From NCBI RefSeq assembly GCF_001661965.1, contig NZ_LYWZ01000025.1, positions 186,001 through 250,000 on the forward strand: DNA of 64,000 bases, written 5' to 3'. Source of the DNA: Croceicoccus mobilis. GTDB taxonomy: Bacteria; Pseudomonadota; Alphaproteobacteria; Sphingomonadales; Sphingomonadaceae. Shown here one piece after another: positions 34,079 to 43,497 of this stretch. The number at the start of each line of letters is the position of its first letter. The first letter of the stretch is position 1. A model generated the notes under the pieces. It ran no database searches. It was given only the letters and a program-made list of their open reading frames with translations, and was not told where the DNA came from. Made by a program: the position numbers and the translations under genes.

Positions 34079-35416
34079 CTACTCGCTGCGCAGCGCGTCG
34101 ATCGGGTCGAGGAGCGAGGCGCGCCGCGCCGGGTAGATCCCGAAGATCAGGCCGACCAGTGCCGCGATCCCCAGCGCCAGCGCCATGGCCGGGATCGGCA
34201 CGCTGACCGGCCATTCCAGCGACCAGCCGATGATCCGTGATGTCACCAGCCCCAGCACCAGCCCGATAAGGCCTCCGACCAGGCTAAGGGTCACGGATTC
34301 GATCAGGAATTGAAGGGCAATATCGGCAGACCGCGCACCCGTTGCCACGCGCAAGCCGATCTCTCGCGTGCGTTCGGTGACGGATACGAGCATGATGTTC
34401 ATGATGCCGATCCCGCCCACGATCAGCGAAACCCCGGCGATGCTGGCAAGCAGGATGGTCATGGTATCGCTCGCGCGGTCGAGCGTGTCGGCCATTTCTG
34501 CCGTCGTCACCTCGTCCAGCTTTGGCAAATTGGCGAGGGCGAAGGCCGCGGCAGGCGTGTAAAGCCCCTTGGTCAATGCCTTTGCCGCCTGCGTCTCGAC
34601 CGTGAAATCGTCGACACCGCCTGCGCCGGAACCCTGTGCACCCAGATATCCCTGGCTGGAGCTGGCCGCGCCGATCCCGTGGCGCTGGCGCAGCAGCGCC
34701 TTTACCTCGTCCGAAATGCGTGAGGCCTGACCGGCTTCTTCGGCAGCGATCACGATGAAATCGAGGTGACGGATGTTCTGGCTGGACTGCATTGCGCGCC
34801 ATGGCACGAACAGCTTTTCGTCGTGGTCTTCGGTGCCATCGTCGGTGACGCCCACGATGGTGTAATCGGCATCGCGCACGCGCACGTTCTTGCCGGTGGG
34901 GTCGAAGCCCTTGCCGAAAAGATCATCGGCAAGCGCGCGTCCGATCACGGCCTCGTTCCCGGCATCGGCCAGCATCCGGCCGGGATCGATGTCCCACATA
35001 TTGGCATCGGCGAAATCGGGGCCCACGCCCTGTACCTGCGCGAATGAACGCGAAGCGCCCGACGTGACCGTGGTGCGCATCGACAGGCCCGGGCTGACCG
35101 CGGTGATGCCGTCAATCTCGTCCGCGATGGCACGGGCATCGGCATCGGTCAGCGTCGTGGCCGCGCCAAGTCCCGATGCGACCCCGACGCTGGCGCCGCC
35201 GCGCGTGTAATTGCCCGCGCGGACATAGACGAGATTGGTGCCGGCGGAGCGGACATCCCCCTCGACCGAACCACGCGCGCCGGTGCCCAGCGCCACCATG
35301 GTCAGCACGGCGGAAACGCCGATGATGATGCCCAGCATGGTCAGGAACGTGCGCAGCCGGTTCCGGGCGAGCGAGCGGGTTGCCATCCAGATATTGATGG
35401 GAATCAGTTGGAACAT
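34079..35416 (-). CDS. MacB-like ABC permease (third of three)
   Basis: 445 residues from the ATG at 35416, which has CGGAG 7 nt upstream. Layout: N-terminal helix in TFLTMLGIIIGVSAVLTMVALG (read in halves), MacB_PCD periplasmic domain, and C-terminal helices in ASIAGVSLIVGGIGIMNIMLVS, ESVTLSLVGGLIGLVLG and ALALGIAALVGLIFGIYPARR, ending LLDPIDALRSE. Closely resembles the permease at 8448-9653. It is the third permease in the operon and lies between another permease gene and the DUF885 gene. It probably pairs with one of the other two around the single ATPase. Confidence 0.9.
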   Translation of the reverse strand: MFQLIPINIWMATRSLARNRLRTFLTMLGIIIGVSAVLTMVALGTGARGSVEGDVRSAGTNLVYVRAGNYTRGGASVGVASGLGAATTLTDADARAIADEIDGITAVSPGLSMRTTVTSGASRSFAQVQGVGPDFADANMWDIDPGRMLADAGNEAVIGRALADDLFGKGFDPTGKNVRVRDADYTIVGVTDDGTEDHDEKLFVPWRAMQSSQNIRHLDFIVIAAEEAGQASRISDEVKALLRQRHGIGAASSSQGYLGAQGSGAGGVDDFTVETQAAKALTKGLYTPAAAFALANLPKLDEVTTAEMADTLDRASDTMTILLASIAGVSLIVGGIGIMNIMLVSVTERTREIGLRVATGARSADIALQFLIESVTLSLVGGLIGLVLGLVTSRIIGWSLEWPVSVPIPAMALALGIAALVGLIFGIYPARRASLLDPIDALRSE

Positions 35417-35462
35417 TCGGCACTCCGGATCTTGGCGGGGTTGGTGCACATGAGCGTCTGGC

Positions 35463-36899
35463 TCATTCCGATTTCAGCGCGACGACGGGATCGAGGCGAG
35501 CAGCCCTGCGGGCAGGCGCGATGCCGAACACGATCCCGGTCGCAGCGGCGAGGGCAAAGGCGAGCAGCAGCATCCATGGCGACACGGCGGTGGCCCAATG
35601 GAACCCGTATTCGGTGACAAGCAGGCCGACCCAGCCCAGCGCCAGCCCGATCAACCCGCCCAGCGTCGCGAGCGTGATGGCTTCGACAAGGAACTGGATC
35701 ATCACGTCATTCGTCCGCGCGCCCAGCGCCATGCGTAGGCCGATTTCGCGCGTGCGAGCCGCGACGGATACGAGCATGATATTCATGACGCCGACCCCTC
35801 CGACCGCCAGCGACACTGCCGCCGCCCCGGCAAGAAGCAGGGTGAAGGTGCGCCCCGCCTGCCGCAGGCTCTTGGCCATTTCCTCCCAGTTCGCCCGTTC
35901 CAGTTCGGCCGTGTTCGAATGCACCGCGCGCACCAGTCCGGGATTGGTCCCCATGCTGGGGAGGGCGGATATGCTTTGGCTTTCGACGCGGAAATCGTCG
36001 AAGGTGTCATCGGGCAGCTGGTGCAGCTCGCGCAGCTTTTTCGTGATCTCTTCGGCCGCCTTGCTCGTGACCGCGACCGAGGCTGTCCGCACGGTGATCT
36101 GGTCAAAGCTGTCACGCTCAAGCAGCGTCTGGGCGAGATCGAGAGGCGCATAGACGGTGGGGATGATGGCATTGGTCTTTTCGGGCGCATCGATCACGCC
36201 CACGACAGTGAGATCCGTGCCGCCCACGGGAATATGCTTGCCGATGGGAGACCCTTCGCCGGGCCAGAGTTTTTCCGAAACCGACCGGCCGATCACGATT
36301 TCGGGCGTGCCTGCTGCAATGCTTGCCGCATCCGGGATTTCGCCTTCCAGCGCTTTCCATCCGTCCATTTCCGGCCACGCAGGGGCAAAGCCGTGAACCC
36401 GCACGACCCGCATGCGCAGGCCCGCATCGCTGTCGACGCTGGCATTGCCTTCCACCGATCCGGCGACGGCGGTGACATCGTCGATCTCGCTCGTAAGCAT
36501 TGCGATCTCGGCAGCGCCGAGCGGGGTGGCGGGGTTGCGGAACTTGGTCGGCGTCTTGGTCTCCATGCGCGCGCGTGCGCGTTGGACGGCCTCGTTCAGG
36601 GTCGCATCCGATTTGCCGGAATAAGGATCGATTGAGACCGCTCCCTCGGCCTCTCCGCCAAAGCTGGTGTCCTGACCTTTGGAGCTCATGCCCGGCGGGG
36701 TGAGATTGCCGGGCTTGATGGTGATGCGGGTGGGGCCTGCGGCCTCTATCTGGGATTCGATCCGCATCTGCGCCCCGCGGCCAAGGCCGGACACGATCAC
36801 GACCATCGCCACGCCCACGCTCATGCCCAGCAGGGTAAGCACGGCCTGCAGCTTGTTCTGCGTAAGTGCACGCATCGCCATGCGCAGATTAGTACCCAT
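35463..36899 (-). CDS. MacB-like ABC permease (second of three)
   Basis: 478 residues from the ATG at 36899, which gives the usual short cytosolic N-terminus (MGTNLRMAMRALTQNK). A GTG at 36951-36953 overlaps the stop of the preceding permease by one base and would add 18 residues, so coupled translation from there is possible. Seen: helix in AVLTLLGMSVGVAMVVIVSG, a periplasmic domain of about 280 residues, and C-terminal helices in LLLAGAAAVSLAVGGVGVMNI, VEAITLATLGGLIGLALG and LLLAFALAAATGIVFGIAPARR, ending LDPVVALKSE. The periplasmic part contains an extra proline- and glycine-rich stretch (NLTPPGMSSKGQDTSFGG) compared with the other two. Confidence 0.88.
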   Translation of the reverse strand: MGTNLRMAMRALTQNKLQAVLTLLGMSVGVAMVVIVSGLGRGAQMRIESQIEAAGPTRITIKPGNLTPPGMSSKGQDTSFGGEAEGAVSIDPYSGKSDATLNEAVQRARARMETKTPTKFRNPATPLGAAEIAMLTSEIDDVTAVAGSVEGNASVDSDAGLRMRVVRVHGFAPAWPEMDGWKALEGEIPDAASIAAGTPEIVIGRSVSEKLWPGEGSPIGKHIPVGGTDLTVVGVIDAPEKTNAIIPTVYAPLDLAQTLLERDSFDQITVRTASVAVTSKAAEEITKKLRELHQLPDDTFDDFRVESQSISALPSMGTNPGLVRAVHSNTAELERANWEEMAKSLRQAGRTFTLLLAGAAAVSLAVGGVGVMNIMLVSVAARTREIGLRMALGARTNDVMIQFLVEAITLATLGGLIGLALGWVGLLVTEYGFHWATAVSPWMLLLAFALAAATGIVFGIAPARRAARLDPVVALKSE

Positions 36900-36952
36900 G
36901 GGTCTTCGCCTTTTGCGATGCCCGATCGGCACGAATTCCTGACTGCCATTCA

Positions 36953-38569
36953 CTAGTCATAATGCAGAGCCTCGATCGGGTTGAGATGGGATGCGCGCAG
37001 CGCGGGATAGACACCGAAGACCGCGCCAAGCACGACCGCGACGACAAGCGCGATGAATGCGGCAAGGGGCGAGATCACCGCCGACCACTGGAAAAGCCGC
37101 TGAAGGCTGCCCGACGCCGCGATGCCGAGCGCAATGCCCGCCACCCCGCCGATCAGGCTCAGGAGGATCGCCTCGAACAGGAACTGGCCCGCGATGTCCC
37201 CCGGTTTCGCGCCCAGGGCCATGCGCAGGCCGACCTCTCGTGTGCGTTGGGTGACGGACAGGAGGAGGAGGTTCATCACTCCCACTCCGCCGACAAGCAG
37301 CGAGACCGTCGCCACCCCGGCCAGCAATGCGACAATGGTCCGATTGGTGCGCTTCAGTGAGTTGGAAAGATTGGCGACCGTCATCTTGTCGACCGAACGC
37401 ATATTGCCCGACACCACGCGCGCGACGCTGGGGGCGAGGCCCTTGCCGAGAACCTGCTGGGCGACGCTCTCGACCTTGAAATCATCGGGCATGGCATCGC
37501 CGATTTCGTGCCGCTTTCGCAGCAGTTCGGTAATGGCTTTGGATACCTGCGTCGTCTGGTCGACGGAAACGGTGGTGACGGCAATGCTGTTCAGCTTACT
37601 GAGGTTCAGCAGCTTGTGGATCGCGGTCACCGGAACGTAAAACGCATCGAACTGGTCATCGCCGGGCGTGGGCTGCGCGGCCCAGCTTCGCGATCCGACG
37701 ACGCCGATGACGGTAAAGGGCTGATTCCAGAGGACGACGGTCTCTCCCACGGGATTGACGTCTTTGCCGAACAGCTTGTCCGCCACGACCTTGCCCAGCA
37801 CGGCGACCTGCGCGCCATCCTCGACTTCGGCCTCGCTCAGGAAACGGCCATGGGGGAAGGTCCAGCCGCTGCGGATCTCGGGCAGGTCGGCTTCGGTTCC
37901 GTGCAGCCGGGTGAACCAGACCGCATCGGAATCCTGCACATGCAGGCGCTGGTTTTCATGCACGCCCGAAACGACATACTGGACGCCGGGTATTCTGGCG
38001 ATTTCCCGCGCATCTTCACGCGTCAGCGTCGCGGCAGAGCCCAATCCCGCGGCGGCATCCCCCAGCCGCTGGGCCGCCGTCGGATGTTTGTGCACCGCCA
38101 TCGGGTCATCCTCGAAATGGATCTGGCGGAACATTTTATCCCGCGCATTGGCGCGATAGACCGCTGGCAGCGTAGGCAACTCGTCCATGCTGAGGACGTA
38201 GGGCGTGGCTTCTTCGGCCGAGAATGCGACGCTTTCCATTCGTGCGATGGCGTCGTCGGAACGAATGCCGGGGACGAGGTCGGGAAGCGATTGCGGCAAA
38301 TCCAGCCAACCGATGCCATGGCCGGTGGCATCCATGTTGAGATATTGCTCGGTGTTGGGCTTGTAATTGCCTGCCGTGACCAGCAGCAGATTGGCGCCCG
38401 CAGCGCGCAATTGCTCGTCCAGCGCCTCCTTGGCCCCCTGACCCAGCGCGAGGCTGGTGACCAGCGCACCAACACCGATCATCATGCCCAGCATCGCCAG
38501 CATGGCCTGAACGCGATTGCGCTTCAGCCCCTGAACGGCAAGGGTGAGGTGATGTCTCAGCGCGATCAT
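36953..38569 (-). CDS. MacB-like ABC permease (first of three), with enlarged periplasmic domain
   Basis: 538 residues, well above the 400 of a plain MacB-type permease. N-terminal helix AMLAMLGMMIGVGALVTSLALG (in halves), a periplasmic domain of about 350 residues, and C-terminal helices in ALLAGVATVSLLVGGVGVMNL, EAILLSLIGGVAGIALG and AFIALVVAVVLGAVFGVYPALR, ending LNPIEALHYD. The extra material (residues about 75-175, with GIGWLDLPQSLPDLVPG and YVLSMDELPTLPAVYR) lies inside the first MacB_PCD half and may bind a specific substrate or partner. It starts 25 bp after the ATPase stop. Confidence 0.88.
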   Translation of the reverse strand: MIALRHHLTLAVQGLKRNRVQAMLAMLGMMIGVGALVTSLALGQGAKEALDEQLRAAGANLLLVTAGNYKPNTEQYLNMDATGHGIGWLDLPQSLPDLVPGIRSDDAIARMESVAFSAEEATPYVLSMDELPTLPAVYRANARDKMFRQIHFEDDPMAVHKHPTAAQRLGDAAAGLGSAATLTREDAREIARIPGVQYVVSGVHENQRLHVQDSDAVWFTRLHGTEADLPEIRSGWTFPHGRFLSEAEVEDGAQVAVLGKVVADKLFGKDVNPVGETVVLWNQPFTVIGVVGSRSWAAQPTPGDDQFDAFYVPVTAIHKLLNLSKLNSIAVTTVSVDQTTQVSKAITELLRKRHEIGDAMPDDFKVESVAQQVLGKGLAPSVARVVSGNMRSVDKMTVANLSNSLKRTNRTIVALLAGVATVSLLVGGVGVMNLLLLSVTQRTREVGLRMALGAKPGDIAGQFLFEAILLSLIGGVAGIALGIAASGSLQRLFQWSAVISPLAAFIALVVAVVLGAVFGVYPALRASHLNPIEALHYD

Positions 38570-38593
38570 GTCCGTGCGCTCACCCTATCCCGA

Positions 38594-39331
<738 letters not shown>

Positions 39332-39418
39332 GTGAGACCCTTTCAATCAGAGGGGCGGAACACGCTTTGATAATGGGCGGACCCGGCCCGATCCGTGGCC
39401 GGGTCCGCGTGGCTCCCG

Positions 39419-41071
39419 TCAGGGGGTTTCGGTTTTGGGCTTGTTCAGGCCGGCATAGTTGTAAAGGGCGGTCGCCACGGATTTCTCCGCGCCGGCCATG
39501 CCGTAAACCTTGCCCGCGCCTTCGATGACGTAATATTCATTGGCCGCGTGGGCATTGCCGCCCGATCCGGCCATGCCGCCAAAGATCGGCACGTTCACCG
39601 CATATCCCGAGAACAGGTAGGACGGCCAGTAACCGCCCATGATGCTGGAATAATCGTGCAGCGGCGCGCTCTGGATGTTGAAGCTGTCGAACATCTGCGA
39701 AACCGCGCGGCCGATCTCAGTGTCGGTGCTGGTCTTCGACCATGGCACATCGCCCACGACGTTGATCTGCACGTCCTCATAGCCATGCGCGTCGAGATGC
39801 TTGCGCACCTTGTCGACGATGTCCTGGCCCGACATGTTCGGGATATAGCGGATATTGTGCTTCGACACGATGCGGTTGGGCAGGACCGCGCCCGATCCGC
39901 CCTCGAACATGTTGCCGCCCCAGATGCCGTCAAGGTTGAACGAGGTGCCATAGCTCAGCTGCTTGAGCATGGTGTAGGGATCGTCCGACATGAAGCGGGC
40001 GACGCCCAGATTGTCGGCGGCGGTCTCCATGTCATAGCCATCCGCCGCCTTGCGCAGCTTGGCGTCGTCGGCGGGGTTCATCGGCTCCATGTTCTCGTAA
40101 AAACCGTCGACCAGCACGTTGTTGCCGCTGTCGTCGACCAGCGTGGAGAGCATCTTGATGTGGCGCCATGCAGGGGAATCCACGCCGCGCTTGTAAGCGC
40201 CGTGGATGTTGCTGCGCGCAGGGCCGCGGCCCCAGCTTTCGCCGCTGGTGATTAGTTCGAAGAACACGCACCCTTCCGAACCGCTGAGGCCGCGCGCGCC
40301 GCCGCCCGGCGACTGGCCGCCAAAGGTGTACATGGCGTCGACATCGCTGAAGAGATCCTTGTGATCGGCCATGAACTTGCGATAGCCGATATCCATGCGC
40401 TCTTCGTCGCCTTCGGCGATGAACTTGATGTTCACGGGCAGCTTGCCTGTCACTGCCTTGATCGACATCAGCGCATTCCACATGGACATTTGCGGCCCCT
40501 TGGAATTGGTCGCGCCGCGTCCGATCAGCACCTTTTTATAAGGGGCCTGCTCGACCAGCGCGCCTTCGAACGGCGGCGATTTCCAGAGGTCTGGCTGCGT
40601 CACCGGCATGGTGTCGTACATCCAGTAGATCGCGATGGTCTTTTCCGCGCCTTCGTCGCAGTGGCCATAGACGACCGGGTTGCCCTGCTGGCCCCACTCG
40701 GTCTCGCCCACGTCATAGACCTGCGTGGTCTGGCAGCCGAGCTGGTCGAAGAAACCCTGCACCATTTCGGCCGATTCCTGGATGCCTTCGCCGGTATTCG
40801 AAATGCTCGGCTGCCGGATCCAGTTCTGCAGGTTCACGACATGGCTGTCGATGTTCTGGTCGATGTAGTCGTAGATCTGCGTCAGCTCGGGATTGTTGAT
40901 CTTCGACATGTCGATGCTGACTTCGGTGTCGCCGTCGGGGCGAATGCCGAGATCGGGGCCGGCATCGGCCTCGATCGTTGCCGTATCGTCGGCGGTTTCA
41001 CCACAGGCCGACAAAAGAGGCAGTCCGCCGATCGCGGTTGCGACCAGGAGAATTGTCTTGAAGCTTTTCAT
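39419..41071 (-). CDS. M20 family metallopeptidase, lipoprotein
   Basis: 550 residues with a lipoprotein signal (MKSFKTILLVATAIGGLPLLSAC; lipobox LLSAC, Cys23). Metal sites: VVYGHCDEGAE in place of the usual HxDxxP, WMYDTMPV, GRGATNSKGPQ as the bridging-aspartate block in altered form, and EGDEERMD with the catalytic glutamate near residue 235; the last histidine is in GNAHAANEYY. The first histidine block is unusual (C follows H), yet the set seems complete. It would act in the periplasm or on the outer membrane. It is the first gene of a leftward operon with three permeases and an ATPase, 137 bp after a long dyad (41208-41246). Carboxypeptidase or dipeptidase role inferred. Confidence 0.85.
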   Translation of the reverse strand: MKSFKTILLVATAIGGLPLLSACGETADDTATIEADAGPDLGIRPDGDTEVSIDMSKINNPELTQIYDYIDQNIDSHVVNLQNWIRQPSISNTGEGIQESAEMVQGFFDQLGCQTTQVYDVGETEWGQQGNPVVYGHCDEGAEKTIAIYWMYDTMPVTQPDLWKSPPFEGALVEQAPYKKVLIGRGATNSKGPQMSMWNALMSIKAVTGKLPVNIKFIAEGDEERMDIGYRKFMADHKDLFSDVDAMYTFGGQSPGGGARGLSGSEGCVFFELITSGESWGRGPARSNIHGAYKRGVDSPAWRHIKMLSTLVDDSGNNVLVDGFYENMEPMNPADDAKLRKAADGYDMETAADNLGVARFMSDDPYTMLKQLSYGTSFNLDGIWGGNMFEGGSGAVLPNRIVSKHNIRYIPNMSGQDIVDKVRKHLDAHGYEDVQINVVGDVPWSKTSTDTEIGRAVSQMFDSFNIQSAPLHDYSSIMGGYWPSYLFSGYAVNVPIFGGMAGSGGNAHAANEYYVIEGAGKVYGMAGAEKSVATALYNYAGLNKPKTETP

Positions 41072-41395
41072 TGAATGACCCCGCTATGAACAAAGCGAGC
41101 GGCCAGACCAGGCGAAAGGCAAAGTGGTGCACATGCTGGCAAGCAGCATGTCGATGCGTGCAAGTCCGTCCACCCCCCAAAACGGATGATAGGTCAAACA
41201 AGCCGCAAATTTCCTGCTAATCTTTGGTCAATTTCAGCAGGAAATTGATGGATTGCATCTGCATTTCCCGAAAGCGTGATGAATTCCATCATGCTGGGGA
41301 ATAATCGGTGTGAAACGCTTTGCCTGACTCGCCGGATATTAGCTTTGGGCCGCCCGTTTCGCCATTTCATTGCGGGCAGGGTGCTATTCTATCCT
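41072..41395. promoter_or_regulatory. 324-bp promoter region of the peptidase/ABC operon
   Basis: It holds the dyad at 41208-41246 and nothing else I can assign. The stretch is richer in A and T than its surroundings. The left end carries the operon's ribosome site just before 41071; the right end abuts a decayed fusion-protein gene. Confidence 0.5.
41208..41246. promoter_or_regulatory. 11-bp perfect inverted repeat AATTTCCTGCT / AGCAGGAAATT
   Basis: The arms are at 41208-41218 and 41236-41246, 17 nt apart, about 137 bp before the M20 lipoprotein start. The spacing between arm centres is 28 bp, close to three helical turns, as expected for a regulator that binds as a dimer of dimers. The half-site resembles Lrp/AsnC-type sites I recall from alphaproteobacteria, which would suit a peptide or amino-acid uptake operon. 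Regulator identity is a guess. Confidence 0.6.
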
Positions 41396-41835
41396 TCAGC
41401 TTCCCCGCAGGTCGGTCTCGATGGCCGGGATCGCCGACATGCCCACCCGCAGGCGAGCAGTTTCCGCCTGCCCTTCGTCAAGCGCGATACGCACCGACGG
41501 GCGCTGCGCGATCTTGGTCAAATTGCCGGTGGCGTTTTCGGGTGCGACACCGGCAAGGCGCCGCCGGTCGCAGGCGCGACGCTGTCGACATGGCCCTTCA
41601 GCTCTACATCCGGCAGCATGTCGAAACGCAAGGTGGCGGATTGTCCCGGGCGAATGCGTTTGATCTGCGTTTCGCGGTAGTGCGCCTCGAGATAGATATC
41701 GTTCAGCGGAACCACGGCGAGGAGCGGGATGCCTACCTGCACGTAATTGCCGATGCGCAATGTGCGCTGCCCGGCGATGCCGTCGATGGGAGAACGGATC
41801 TCGGTACAGGAAAGGTTGAGCTTTGCCGCATCGGG
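41396..41835 (-). pseudogene. Decayed HlyD/EmrA-type membrane fusion protein fragment
   Basis: On the minus strand, the C-terminal part of an EmrA-like fusion protein is readable: LNLSCTEIRSPIDGIAG, IGNYVQVGIPLLAVVPLNDIYLEAHYRETQ and RPGQSATLRFDMLPDVELKG in blocks. Reading then shifts frame near 41545-41560, and the remainder PENATGNLTKIAQRPSVRI to AIETDLRG continues in another frame to 41396. The N-terminal two thirds are missing: upstream sequence is unrelated and runs into the purU gene region. No partner efflux permease is present. So this is a frameshifted, truncated relic. Confidence 0.75.
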
Positions 41836-41970
41836 CGTCGCGGACTGGCAATTCGGTCGACAAGGTCGACCGACATCTTGGATTGATGTCCGCCGATAAA
41901 TCGGCGGGATTTTCGCAGAAAGCTGATTCCGCGGTTGCCCCTGCCGAAACCCGCGATACACAGGCGCGCC

Positions 41971-42825
41971 ATGAGCAGCCAATTCGTACTTACCCTGTCC
42001 TGCGATGACCGCGTCGGCATCGTCGCGCGTGTCTCCAGCCTGCTGGCGGGCCTTGATTGCAATATCACCGATGCGCAGCAATTCGACGATGCCAGCAACA
42101 ACCGCTTCTTCATGCGCATCGTGCTCGAACCGGCAGGTCACACGCTGGATGAAGTGCGCACCGCCTTTGCACCGATCGCCGGGGAATATGGCATGGCGTG
42201 GAAGATGCGCGACCGCGACGCGCCCGCGCGCGTGCTGATCATGGTGTCGAAATTCGATCACTGCCTCGTCGATCTTCTTTACCGGAAGCGGATCGGGGAG
42301 CTGAACATGGAGGTGGTGGCCATCGTGTCGAACCACCCGCGCGCAGCCGATCATGTTCCCATGGACCCGGCGATCCCCTATCACCATCTTCCCGTCACGC
42401 GCGACACGAAGCCCGCGCAGGAAGCGCAATTGCGCCAGCTGATCGAGGAGACCGGCGCCGAACTCGTCGTGCTGGCGCGCTACATGCAGGTGCTTTCGGA
42501 CGAGATGGCGGCGTGGCTTTCGGGGCGCTGCATCAACATCCACCACAGCTTCCTGCCCGGCTTCAAGGGGGCGAAGCCCTATCACCAGGCGTATGATCGC
42601 GGGGTGAAGATGATCGGCGCGACCAGTCATTACGTCACGGGCGATCTGGACGAAGGGCCGATCATTGCGCAGGACGTGATGGCGATCACCCACCGCGAGC
42701 GGGCCGAGGATCTTGTCGCCAAGGGCCGCGATGTCGAACGCCGGGTGCTGGCCCGCGCGGTCAAGGCGCATATCGAGGACCGGGTCTGGATGAACGGCAG
42801 CCGCACGGTGGTGTTCGACGGTTGA
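41971..42825 (+). CDS. purU: Formyltetrahydrofolate deformylase
   Basis: 284 residues from the ATG at 41971, where the ACT-like regulatory domain begins (SSQFVLTLSCDDRVGIVARV). It hydrolyses 10-formyl-tetrahydrofolate to formate and tetrahydrofolate in the cytosol, balancing one-carbon units for purine and methionine synthesis. Seen: N-terminal ACT domain (1-80), then the formyltransferase-fold catalytic domain with VLIMVSKFDHCLVDLLYR, LARYMQVLS, and the active-site motif NIHHSFLPGFKGAKPYHQAY; the aspartate in DLDEGPI completes the Asn-His-Asp set. Complete and typical in length. The tight link of one-carbon and SAM metabolism is of interest given mmtN, but they are 37 kb apart. Confidence 0.95.
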   Translation: MSSQFVLTLSCDDRVGIVARVSSLLAGLDCNITDAQQFDDASNNRFFMRIVLEPAGHTLDEVRTAFAPIAGEYGMAWKMRDRDAPARVLIMVSKFDHCLVDLLYRKRIGELNMEVVAIVSNHPRAADHVPMDPAIPYHHLPVTRDTKPAQEAQLRQLIEETGAELVVLARYMQVLSDEMAAWLSGRCINIHHSFLPGFKGAKPYHQAYDRGVKMIGATSHYVTGDLDEGPIIAQDVMAITHRERAEDLVAKGRDVERRVLARAVKAHIEDRVWMNGSRTVVFDG

Positions 42826-42844
42826 GATGCCGCACCGCTTTCGA

Positions 42845-42857
42845 TTGACAATATCAA
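42845..42857. promoter_or_regulatory. MarR-type near-palindrome TTGACAATATCAA
   Basis: Five of six base pairs of a 13-mer dyad match (TTGA-N5-TCAA), a form common to MarR-family operators. It lies 23 bp before the MarR start, so autoregulation is likely. Confidence 0.45.
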
Positions 42858-42879
42858 CCGACCGCCTAGCGTCACATCC

Positions 42880-43353
42880 GTGACCGAGAATATCTTCAAC
42901 CTGCTGCGCGAGGTCGAGTTGGCCTTCGTCAACCGGCTGCAACAGATGCAGCCGCTCAAGGCGCTGTCGCTGGCGCCGTATCTGGGCCGCCTGCTGCGGG
43001 TGATAGGCGATCATCCCGGCATTACCCAAAACCGGCTGTGCCAGACGACCGACCGTGACAAGGCCCAGGTCGCCCGTGCGATCAAGGAACTGGAAAGGCG
43101 CGGTTTCGTGACGCGAACCCCGCATGAGACCGAGTGGCGTACACAGGTGATCGCGCTGACCGACAGCGGGCGCGAAGCTGCGGACGTTATCGTCCATCAC
43201 CGCAATGCCACCATTGCGGATGCTCTCAAGGATATTCCCGAAGACAGGCAGCAAGTGTTGCGCGAAACGCTGGAAACGATCCGCGCGGCGCTTGAAAACC
43301 CCGAATCACGGACAGCGGAGCAGGGCGGTCAGGCCATCACCCATTCGGGGTAA
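42880..43353 (+). CDS. MarR family transcriptional regulator
   Basis: 157 residues from a GTG. Winged helix-turn-helix: LGRLLRVIGDHPGITQNRLCQTTDRDKAQVARAIKELERRGFVTR (about residues 30-75, read in blocks), with the wing PHETEWRTQVIALTDSGREAADVI. Helical ends form the dimer. Members sense small phenolic or redox ligands and repress nearby efflux or catabolic genes. Its neighbours are purU upstream and the polysaccharide locus downstream; no obvious efflux partner, only a relic of one on the far side of purU. It may once have controlled that pump. Confidence 0.85.
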   Translation: MTENIFNLLREVELAFVNRLQQMQPLKALSLAPYLGRLLRVIGDHPGITQNRLCQTTDRDKAQVARAIKELERRGFVTRTPHETEWRTQVIALTDSGREAADVIVHHRNATIADALKDIPEDRQQVLRETLETIRAALENPESRTAEQGGQAITHSG

Positions 43354-43497
43354 ACGCCCTATCCGACAGGATTAATTTGACGAGGTAGAACTTTGTTCCA
43401 CGGCTCGTCGTTTTGTCGCCTCGGTCCACCCGGCTTAAGGATTTGACCACCAACTCCGTTACACTGAAATTAAGGTCATTCCGGCAGCTAGGGGGCT

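Noticed and set aside
41518-43254. Open frame of about 578 codons on the minus strand spanning purU and the MarR gene
   Set aside because: Most of it is antisense to purU and the MarR gene. Only its end (below 41835) carries real homology, to a decayed HlyD-type protein, which is annotated separately.
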